In this document: piece by piece, positions 17,310 through 24,134 of the stretch | Numbering within the stretch: position 1 is the first letter of the stretch | Layout: each line of letters begins with the position of its first letter | Origin: an uncultured Dehalococcoidia bacterium | GTDB lineage: Bacteria; Chloroflexota; Dehalococcoidia; Lucifugimonadales; UBA3495 | NCBI GenBank assembly: GCA_958296225.1 | Contig: OY282456.1 | Coordinates: 3,410,001 to 3,474,000, forward strand | Direction of reading: 5' to 3' | Length of the DNA: 64,000 nt | Made by a program: the position numbers and the translations under genes | The notes under the pieces: generated by a model | Database searches by the model: none | The model's input: the letters and a program-made list of their open reading frames with translations, nothing else | What the model was told of the DNA's origin: nothing

Positions 17310-18044
17310 TTTATCCAGCCCTCCGGCCGGCGCAACGGCTTCGGATTTGCTTGGCTATTTTATTTACCGGGGCGCCGGCTATTGCCTTTCGCCCGGCGGG
17401 GGTTCGTCAAAAGGCCGGCCGTGGGTTTCGGCTTCATTCCGACGGCGCAGCCATTGCTGCCACTCGGCGCGTTCTTCCGCTCGGCCCTCGCTCAGACCCG
17501 CCTGGTGGCGTTCGTTCAGCAGCGGTTTGATTGCCAGGGTCAGGGCTTTGTGTGCTATGGACATTGCTCTCGTTGCTCCGTCGTGCAACAGCACGATAGC
17601 GGCCAGCGTAACCGTGGCAGTTTGCGGCGGCGCGCCCCGGCCGATTTTGGCATTGCTTGTTGACATGGTTATCAAGCCCTCCGGCCGGCGCAACGTCTCC
17701 GGATTTGCTTGGCTATTTTATTTACCGGGGCGCCGGCTGCCGCCCTTCGCCCGGCGGGGGTTCGTCAAAAGGCCGGCCGTGGGTTTCGGCTTCATTCCGA
17801 CGGCGCAGCCATTGCTGCCACTCGGCGCGTTCTTCCGCCCGGCCCTCGCTTCTGCCCTCGCTCAGGCCGGCTTGGTGGCCTTCGCTCAGACCCGCCTGGT
17901 GGCGTTCGTTCAGCAGCGGTTTGATTGCCAGGGTCAGGGCTTTGTGTGCTATGGACATTGCTCTCGTTGCTCCGTCGTGCAACAGCACGATAGCGGCCAG
18001 CGTAACCGTCGTGGTATATGGCGGCACGCCTTTGCCGATTTTCG
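17296..18044. repeat. Tandem duplication of ~357 bp upstream of the mutase gene
   Basis: The block from the mutase start region (17296..17309) to about 17650 is repeated from 17653 to about 18044 with high identity. The unit runs from the first codons of the mutase gene, through its ribosome binding site, into the C-terminal half of the hypothetical gene at 17722..18252. The second copy is longer because of extra AGLSEG codons. Duplication created a new junction at about 17650 where ATGTCAACAAGCAA of the mutase is joined in frame to the hypothetical gene. Confidence 0.88.
17379..17666 (-). CDS. Chimeric 95-residue ORF made by tandem duplication
   Basis: Starting at 17666 this frame reads MSTSNAKIGRG and then follows the C-terminal half of the neighbour at 17722..18252 (TVTLAAIVLLHDGATRAMS, then NERHQAGLSEG and RPFDEPPP). 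The first four residues and the upstream GGAGGGCT site are copies of the mutase start (MSTSK), so the duplication supplied a ready initiation region. It retains one hydrophobic stretch and the charged Glu/Arg repeat tail. Whether it is expressed or functional is unknown. Confidence 0.5.
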   Translation of the reverse strand: MSTSNAKIGRGAPPQTATVTLAAIVLLHDGATRAMSIAHKALTLAIKPLLNERHQAGLSEGRAEERAEWQQWLRRRNEAETHGRPFDEPPPGERQ

Positions 18045-18252
18045 TGGCTATTGCTGCGCTTATCTGGGCTAACGCTTCTCCAAGCATACCGTTGGCTGGG
18101 ATTACCTCAGCCAGCACGGCTATCGCCAATATTATCTTTAATCCTACCAGACCACGCGGCACGTTTCGCAGGATGGTCTGCCAGATACCTTGTTTTTGTG
18201 CTTGCTCGCTCTCCCCGGTTAGCAGCTCATTGATTGTTCTTGCCAGCCTCAT
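17722..18252 (-). CDS. Hypothetical protein with hydrophobic core and EGR-rich repeat tail
   Basis: The 176-residue product is not recognised. It begins MRLARTINELLTGESEQ, has two hydrophobic stretches (about residues 33-60 and 80-95), then a charged tail with imperfect HQAGLSEG / GRSEGRAEERAEW repeats and a terminal RPFDEPPPGE. Proteins with such AEGRAEGR-type tails ending in FDEPPP occur in related genomes without known function. There is only a weak CGGGGCT before the ATG. Its 3' half is duplicated downstream, giving the ORF at 17379..17666. Confidence 0.55.
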   Translation of the reverse strand: MRLARTINELLTGESEQAQKQGIWQTILRNVPRGLVGLKIILAIAVLAEVIPANGMLGEALAQISAAIATKIGKGVPPYTTTVTLAAIVLLHDGATRAMSIAHKALTLAIKPLLNERHQAGLSEGHQAGLSEGRSEGRAEERAEWQQWLRRRNEAETHGRPFDEPPPGEGRQPAPR

Positions 18253-18366
18253 TGCGAAAGGGATTAGCCCCGCATAACCTTACCCTTGCTCCCGTTCGGA
18301 GAGGGGCTTTCCTGAGCGGGGCGCCCACTAGGAACGCCCCTGCGGGCCGGCATTTCGGGTGTGCGC

Positions 18367-19026
18367 CTATTCGCTGGTAAAGGCGTAGTCCGTCGGGCGC
18401 ATGATGGTGTGGCGGGACTTGCGAACTAGGGGGCCGTTTTCCTCGCTGGCGGCGCGGGCGGTGTTCCAGTCCGGGTCGGCCTGGAAGGAGCGCCAGCTCT
18501 TTTCCCGGTCGCCCAGGCTGGGGTAGCCCAGCATATAGACCAGCACGTTGTTGACGCCCACATCTTCCGACCAGTAGCCGACGTTCTCAATGCCGTGCTT
18601 CTCGAACAGGCCGATGGTATGGTTGGCGAAGCGGTTGTGCACGTCCTGCAGGCGGCCGGGCATGGCTTCGTAGATGCGGAGTTCCTGCACGGCGGTGGTT
18701 ACTTTGGGTTCGGGGGAGTAGGGAGTCAGCCGCAGGAAGCGGTTGGTCACGGCGTCCACCAGCGGCCCGTTGGCTTCGGTCTGTTTGCGGACTTCCAGCC
18801 AGTCCGGGTCGGCGCCGAACTTGGCCCATCGGGACTCGCGGTCGGCCATGCTGTCGAAAACGTTGATGTAGGTGAGCCGGTTGCTCTGGCCGATTTCGTC
18901 GGTCCAGAAGCCGAGATATTTGACGCCGTGTTTGCGGAACAGGGCGCAGGTGTGGTTGGCGAAGCGGCCGCTGATGTCGGGCAGGCGACCGGCGACGGCG
19001 TCGTAAATACGCAGTTCGTAAAGCAT
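18367..19026 (-). CDS. NIPSNAP family protein, two tandem domains
   Basis: The 219-residue protein holds two copies of a dimeric alpha/beta-barrel NIPSNAP-type domain: MLYELRIYDAVAGRL ... KHGVKYLGFWTDE and QELRIYEAMPGRL ... KHGIENVGYWSED, each followed by a Y-x-(N/L)xx(D/G)-SxxDRExxW segment. NIPSNAP proteins are small alpha/beta-barrel proteins of mostly unknown function, related to stress-responsive and monooxygenase-like folds. The start at 19026 has AAGGAGA at good spacing; a longer frame to 19122 would add a proline-rich tail. It is transcribed divergently from the protease gene. Confidence 0.82.
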   Translation of the reverse strand: MLYELRIYDAVAGRLPDISGRFANHTCALFRKHGVKYLGFWTDEIGQSNRLTYINVFDSMADRESRWAKFGADPDWLEVRKQTEANGPLVDAVTNRFLRLTPYSPEPKVTTAVQELRIYEAMPGRLQDVHNRFANHTIGLFEKHGIENVGYWSEDVGVNNVLVYMLGYPSLGDREKSWRSFQADPDWNTARAASEENGPLVRKSRHTIMRPTDYAFTSE

Positions 19027-19205
19027 CGCTACTCTCCTTGCGGGTGCAATGGGTGTCGGAGTTGGGCCGGCGGGAGGATATGGCGGTGGCCCGCCGCCGG
19101 CGTTAGTATAGCATCGGAACATCGGTTATGTTGTCAAAATCCGTTGCCGGGCCGGGTGCGTATATTGACGTACCAGGCCGGACGCTAAAGAAATGGAGGT
19201 TGCCC

Positions 19206-20510
19206 GTGTTGGCAAATCACAGTCGCAGATTATTGAGAACCCTTGCCCAGGCCGCCGGCGCGGCCGCCCTGATGCTGGCCCTGGCCTGCGGGCAGCCCGG
19301 CGCCGCCCCACCGCCGCCGGTGGAGCTGACGCCGCCGCCGGCAATTAACACCGCAGCCCAGGCCACCGCCACGATGACAACGACGGCTGCCGCGCCGCCG
19401 CCGTCTCCCGGCGAACCGGAAACCGCCCGCCCACCCGCACCGGCCCCGCCGCAGCCGGCGGCCGGCGATGAGCTGACCGCAGCGCAGATTACGGCGGCCC
19501 ACGACCGGGTAATGAGCGATTTGTATGAAAAGGCCCTGCCCTCGGTGGTGGGCCTGCGCGTCATCAAGTCGGTTGCCATGGGCGGCAACGTGCCGGGGAT
19601 GATGCCCGGCGACTTCTTTTCCCGCGCCGCCGGCTCCGGTTTCGTTTGGGATGATGCGGGCCATATCGTGACCAACCGCCACGTGGTCGATGGAGCGGAT
19701 CGAATCGTGGTGGTGCTGCGGGAAGGTATGCAGACGGACGCCGAGGTCGTGGGTCAGGACCCGGATTCCGACCTGGCCGTGATTCGGATTATTGATGATG
19801 CCATCCGCCCGCCGCCCATCGCTCTGGGAGACAGCGACCGCATCAAACCGGGCCAGCTGGCGGTAGCCATTGGCGACCCCTTCTCCCGCGGGTTTTCCAT
19901 GACTTCCGGGATAATCAGCGCGGTTGGACGCACGATTAACCCGGCCGACAGCAACTTTTCCGTCCCCAGGGTCGTTCAACACGACGCTGCCACCAACCCC
20001 GGAAACTCGGGCGGGCCCCTGCTGAATCGCGGCGGTGAGGTGGTGGGCATCAACACCCAGATTATCAGCGAAACCGGCGCATTCTCCGGCGTGGGTCTGG
20101 CGATTCCGGTAAACCTGGCGAAACTGGTGGTGCCGGCGCTAATCGCCGACGGCCATTATGACTATCCGTTCATTGGCATTCGCGGCGCTACCGTTGGCCC
20201 GGACCTGGCCCGCGCCATGGATTTGCCGGCCGATACCAGGGGGGCTTTGGTGATTGCGGTGGGCGCCGACAGCGCCGCCAGTCGCGGCGGCCTGCGGGCT
20301 TCCGACCGGCTTACGGTGGTCAACGGCGCCGAGTTGCCCATCGGCGGCGACATCATCATTGCCATCAACGGCGTAACAATCCGGGGGATGGATGACGTAG
20401 TCGCCTACATCGTGGAGCACACCCAACCCGGCGATACGGCGGAGTTCACCGTGCTTCGCGACGGTAAAGAGGCCGCGGTCAGCATCACCATGGGCAAACG
20501 CCCCAACTAA
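19206..20510 (+). CDS. HtrA/DegP-like trypsin-family serine protease with PDZ domain, lipoprotein
   Basis: The GTG at 19206 follows GGAGG and gives 434 residues. The N-terminus is a basic, hydrophobic signal ending in the lipobox LALAC, so the mature protein is probably lipid-anchored outside the membrane. A proline/alanine/threonine-rich linker spans about residues 30-95. The protease domain shows the triad: TNRHVVDGA (His), DSDLAVIRI (Asp), TNPGNSGGPL (Ser). A C-terminal PDZ domain follows (VNGVTIRGMDDVVAYI region reads INGVTIRGMDD). Such proteases degrade misfolded envelope proteins. It has only one PDZ domain. Confidence 0.92.
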   Translation: MLANHSRRLLRTLAQAAGAAALMLALACGQPGAAPPPPVELTPPPAINTAAQATATMTTTAAAPPPSPGEPETARPPAPAPPQPAAGDELTAAQITAAHDRVMSDLYEKALPSVVGLRVIKSVAMGGNVPGMMPGDFFSRAAGSGFVWDDAGHIVTNRHVVDGADRIVVVLREGMQTDAEVVGQDPDSDLAVIRIIDDAIRPPPIALGDSDRIKPGQLAVAIGDPFSRGFSMTSGIISAVGRTINPADSNFSVPRVVQHDAATNPGNSGGPLLNRGGEVVGINTQIISETGAFSGVGLAIPVNLAKLVVPALIADGHYDYPFIGIRGATVGPDLARAMDLPADTRGALVIAVGADSAASRGGLRASDRLTVVNGAELPIGGDIIIAINGVTIRGMDDVVAYIVEHTQPGDTAEFTVLRDGKEAAVSITMGKRPN

Positions 20511-20576
20511 TCCTGAGCCGCCGCAACCGGGGAGGCCGGCCGCTGGCGCAGTTCCGGCGGCCGGCCTGGTTCTCGG

Positions 20577-20652
20577 TGGCGCGCCTGGCAGGACTCGAAC
20601 CCGCAACCCCTGGGTCCGAAGCCCAGTGCTCTGTCCGTTGAGCTACAGGCGC
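20577..20652 (-). tRNA. tRNA-Arg (anticodon TCG)
   Basis: Read on the minus strand, acceptor arms GCGCCTG/CAGGCGC, anticodon stem CTGGG/CCCAG with loop CTTCGGA (anticodon TCG) and a GTTCGAGTC T-loop form a full cloverleaf. The 3' CCA is encoded after discriminator G. Confidence 0.95.
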
Positions 20653-20684
20653 CTGTTGCGGTGCAATCGCGCGTGATAGGGGGA

Positions 20685-20762
20685 TGGGGCGAGCAACGGG
20701 ATTCGAACCCGTGATCTCCTGTGCCACAGACAGGCGCCTTAGGCCACTTGGCTATGCTCGCC
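20685..20762 (-). tRNA. tRNA-His (anticodon GTG)
   Basis: On the minus strand, acceptor arms GCGAGCA/TGCTCGC, anticodon stem CCTGT/ACAGG with loop CTGTGGC (anticodon GTG) and GTTCGAATC T-loop are present. A G precedes position 1 and can pair with discriminator C73, the tRNA-His identity feature. CCA is encoded. Confidence 0.95.
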
Positions 20763-20846
20763 GCGCCGGGTTTCCGACAATTACTCGTCAACCACGGGCT
20801 ATAGGCTAACACATACCATCATCCGGGACAATAGGTCGTCCCAGCT

Positions 20847-21003
20847 GGTAGCCTTTCGTTTTAGGTGGTTTGAGGCGCTATACCGTCGTTTTGACGGCGG
20901 GCATAGGCACGACTCATGAGGTCGCCCCTACCGTTCCGAATGTTAAACCACCTAAATTGCAACGCTACCTCCCAGCTCGGTAGCGTTCCGTTTCAGGTGG
21001 TTT
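20847..21003. repeat. Palindromic interspersed repeat cluster
   Basis: The arm 20945..20969 (AAACCACCTAAATTGCAACG then CTACC) pairs imperfectly with 20979..21003 (GGTAGCGTTCCGTTTCAGG then TGGTTT) around a 9-nt loop. A third arm in the same orientation as the latter lies at 20847..20871. Half-copies occur at about 8177..8200, 9096..9120 and 31671..31690. It looks like a small non-autonomous hairpin repeat. Confidence 0.7.
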
Positions 21004-21012
21004 GGTTGTAGG

Positions 21013-21360
21013 ATGGCTGCAAATACCGGCTCCGAAGTCGGAGGAAGGGGCGCTGCCATGGGACTGCTTTACGATTGGGAAACCCGGCCGGAGCAGCAGA
21101 TACCCGTCCGGTTGCAGCAGTCGTTGCCGCTGGTTTTGGATGACTACCAGCCCCTCTGCCCGGACTGCCGGTTGGCGATGCACCGGCATCATCGCTATGC
21201 CCGCACTATCACCACCCGCTACGGGGCGATACGGTTGCAGATGCCGGTGTTCCGCTGCGGGGAGTGCGGCCGGATGGCCAGCGGCGCCGACCTGCTGGGC
21301 GAAGCGGAGCGTCATCAAAGGTACTCAAAAAAACCCGGGAACTAGCCATCAAACCGGCGG
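21013..21360 (+). pseudogene. N-terminal fragment of an ISKra4/UPF0236-like transposase
   Basis: The frame encodes a zinc-finger-like N-terminus: LCPDCRLAMHRH ... RLQMPVFRCGECGRMAS ... AERHQRYSKK, resembling the start of ISKra4-type transposases. A run of seven A residues near 21325 appears to carry a frameshift: the original frame stops at PGN, while another frame continues with RELAIKPAA, the expected family continuation. The catalytic domain is missing because the sequence runs into truncated cobQ at about 21345-21360. Confidence 0.6.
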
Positions 21361-21770
21361 CGCAGCGCATCCAGCGACGCCGCCACCGATGCCCACAGCG
21401 TGGCTTTGAGGTCGAAGTAATCCCGGGCGCGGGCCGAGGTCAGGGGCCGGCCCATCAGCACCACCTGGGCGTGGCTGTCGGCCTCCGGCTTGAGCAGGAC
21501 GGGGTTCATCTCCACGCGGGCCGCGACGCCGGCGGCCTCGGCCTGCACCGCCTGGGCGCGGTCAATTTCGCCGCCGTCGGGAGTAACGTAGGAGTTGTTG
21601 GACATATTCTGCGCCTTGAACGGCGCCACCCGCAGCCCGTCCTGCCGCAGCATCCGGCACAGGGCCGACACCAGCACGCTCTTGCCCACGTGCGACGCCG
21701 TGCCCTGCACCATCAGGACGCGGCCCAGAGGGGGCGACGGGTTCGCCGGCGCATTATCGCTGCTGCTCAT
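21342..21770 (-). pseudogene. cobQ: Truncated cobyric acid synthase
   Basis: CobQ amidates the corrin ring side chains using glutamine and ATP. The frame starting at 21770 has [16 protein letters not shown] (P-loop), [42 protein letters not shown] and [15 protein letters not shown], all canonical for the N-terminal synthetase domain. It stops after 142 residues, whereas CobQ is about 490-510; the rest of the synthetase and the glutaminase domain are absent. The break coincides with the end of the transposase fragment on the other strand, so a deletion or recombination, or an assembly join, removed the 3' part. Confidence 0.85.
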
Positions 21771-22021
21771 TTCGTATGCCTCCGCCGGATATGGCTCCGG
21801 GAGTGTATGATACAGCAACTGGAGCGGATTACGATGGCGGCGGTTGGTAAAATTCTGCGACGCCGGTTGCGCCGGCCCGCGCCACGACACGGGGGCCGGA
21901 TTGACGCGATGAGCAGCGCGGGGCTGTGGCAGCGAATGGAAGGGAACGGCAGCAACCGGGTGCTACCATGGCATTAGCGCCCCCCTGGGCAGACTCACGG
22001 ACGACAACCGCAAAGAGATAA

Positions 22022-24028
22022 ATGAATCTGCCCCCCATCGCCTGGCAGCGGTTAAAACGTTCCGCATTTCCCGCGCTCTGCATCCTGGTTGCCGTTCTCG
22101 GCACGGCGCACATCCTGGTGCGCACGGCCGGCTATGGGGCGGCGCTGGGCAATGATGCTTTCAACTACCTGTCGGCGGCGGAGAGTCTGGCGGCCGGGGA
22201 GGGGTTGCTGAGCCCCGGCGGCGGGCAGATGGTGCTCTTTGCGCCGTTTTTCTCCGTCGCAATGGCGTTCCTGGCCCTGTTTGGCATCGAGCCGGTGGAT
22301 GGGGGACGGCTGCTGAATGCGGCGGCTTTTGGGCTGCTAATTCTGGTATCAGGACTATGGCTGAGGCGGCGGCTGGAGTCGCAGTGGGTTGCGCTGGGGG
22401 CGGCGGTGATGGTGATGGCGGCCCTGCCGCTGGCTCATTCCGCCTCGACTCTGCTGAGCGAACCGCTTTTCATCCTGTTCACCGTGCTTGCGCTGATGCC
22501 GCTGGAATCATTCCTGAACCGGCGCAGCGGCCGGCGGGCCCTGGCGCTGTCCGCCGTATTCGCCGCCCTCGCCGCGCTGACGCGATACGTGGGCGTTGTG
22601 CTCATATTCTCCGGCGTCCTCATGCTCCTGATGCGCCGGGACATCCCGTTGCGCAAACGGCTGCGGGATGCTCTGGCCTTTGGCGCCATCTCGTCGCTGC
22701 CGCTGGCGGCGGTGCTGGCGCGCAACTACCTGGTATCCGGCACTTTCACCGGGGACAGATCCATGGCGGTGGGACGCCCGTTGTTCGATTCGCTGGGCCA
22801 AATTGCCGCAGTGTTCCAGCAGTGGGCCGACCCCATCGCCCTGCTCCCCTTGCGGTTGCAAGACTGGCCGGCGCCGGTAGTCATCCTGCTGCTGCTGGCG
22901 GCGCTGCTCATTATCACCGCCCTCCGGCGCCGCGAGTCGGCCGTATTCTGCTGGTTTGCGCTGGCGTACCCGTCGGTTATCGTCGCAACGGTGCCCTTCG
23001 CATCCTGGCAAGGCATAGATAGCCGCTATCTGGCGCCGGTTTATGTCCCGCTGCTGTTCGTCGCGGCGTTCTGGCTGGATGGACTCTTGAATAGCCGGGC
23101 GTCGGGCCGCCGGGTATCGGGCAAGATGGGCGTGGCCCGGTGGACGCTGCTTGCACTGGCCCTGCTTGCCGGCGCCGTTCACATCGGCATCTCGGCGCAG
23201 CAAAATCTCCGCTTGACCGCCGAGGCCCTGGAATCCGGGTACATCGGCCAGAGTCTGAACACGGCGTACTGGCAGGATTCCGAGCTGGTGGAGTACCTCC
23301 GGGCCAACCCCAAATCCGGCCGGTATTACAGCAACCAGCCCAACGTGCTGCGCTGGAACGCGGGCATTACGGGAACGCTGGTGAGCTGGGTTCCCATACC
23401 CCGGCAGAACCTGGGCGACCTCCATGACTGCCAGCGCTGGTTTGAGCGGGCCATCCGGCAATCCCAACAGCACGGCGACGCCGACGCGCGCATCGTCTGG
23501 GTTGGCCAGGGCGCCGGCTCTCACATCAATTGCACCCTCTTGCAGATGGAATCGCCGCTGCCGCTGGAGCCGGTAGCGGAACTGGCCGATGGCATCGTGT
23601 TCCGACTGAATCCGGCCTTTGACAGCGCCGCCGCCCGACAGTCGGCCTACGAATCTCTCGTATCCGGCGAACCCGTAATCAGCTCCGATTTTGACGTCTA
23701 TCTCAGCGCGAACCGGCTCCTGTACGTCCGCGAGCCCTGCGCCCCGGCCGACACCGAGCCGCCGTTCTTTCTCCACCTGTTTCCCGCCAAAGTGCGCGAC
23801 CTGCCCGGCCAGCGCCGGCGGGACGGCTTTGACAATTGGGATTTCAGTTTCGACTCCGACGGACGCAGCGTAGTATTCGACGACAAGTGTCTGATTCCGA
23901 TAGCTCTGCCGGATTATGATGTTATCCGTATCAAGACTGGCCAGTACGTGTACCAGGACGGCACGTACAACCACCTCTGGGAGGAGGAATTCCTGCTCAC
24001 GCCCAGCAAATCGGAACCACCGCAATAA
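22022..24028 (+). CDS. GT-C type membrane glycosyltransferase (GT39/ArnT-like) with extra C-terminal module
   Basis: The 668-residue protein has about ten transmembrane helices in the first ~390 residues. An acidic ND pair near residue 43 in the first loop (GNDAFNYL) fits the catalytic loop of GT-C enzymes that use polyprenyl-phosphate sugars. After a periplasmic region, a ~105-residue module from about residue 550 contains DFDVYLSAN, REPC, FFLHLFP, GFDNWDF and RIKTGQY. The same module ends the gene at 24135..26243 and stands nearly alone at 26212..26721. Substrate and acceptor are unknown. An AAAGAGA precedes the ATG. Confidence 0.75.
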   Translation: MNLPPIAWQRLKRSAFPALCILVAVLGTAHILVRTAGYGAALGNDAFNYLSAAESLAAGEGLLSPGGGQMVLFAPFFSVAMAFLALFGIEPVDGGRLLNAAAFGLLILVSGLWLRRRLESQWVALGAAVMVMAALPLAHSASTLLSEPLFILFTVLALMPLESFLNRRSGRRALALSAVFAALAALTRYVGVVLIFSGVLMLLMRRDIPLRKRLRDALAFGAISSLPLAAVLARNYLVSGTFTGDRSMAVGRPLFDSLGQIAAVFQQWADPIALLPLRLQDWPAPVVILLLLAALLIITALRRRESAVFCWFALAYPSVIVATVPFASWQGIDSRYLAPVYVPLLFVAAFWLDGLLNSRASGRRVSGKMGVARWTLLALALLAGAVHIGISAQQNLRLTAEALESGYIGQSLNTAYWQDSELVEYLRANPKSGRYYSNQPNVLRWNAGITGTLVSWVPIPRQNLGDLHDCQRWFERAIRQSQQHGDADARIVWVGQGAGSHINCTLLQMESPLPLEPVAELADGIVFRLNPAFDSAAARQSAYESLVSGEPVISSDFDVYLSANRLLYVREPCAPADTEPPFFLHLFPAKVRDLPGQRRRDGFDNWDFSFDSDGRSVVFDDKCLIPIALPDYDVIRIKTGQYVYQDGTYNHLWEEEFLLTPSKSEPPQ

Positions 24029-24084
24029 CCGCCCCGCGCCCCCGTCTGTCATTCTCAGGGGCCGCTCAGTACGCCAGCCGGCAA

Positions 24085-24093
24085 TGGTAAAAT
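24085..24093 (+). promoter_or_regulatory. Extended -10 promoter candidate
   Basis: TGGTAAAAT lies 41 nt before the glycosyltransferase start at 24135, with no clear -35 element. An identical nonamer at 21845..21853 precedes the upstream glycosyltransferase gene. Confidence 0.4.
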
Positions 24094-24134
24094 TGCCACG
24101 CCCCAAACGGCGTTCCCCCCCTGAGCAACCGCGC

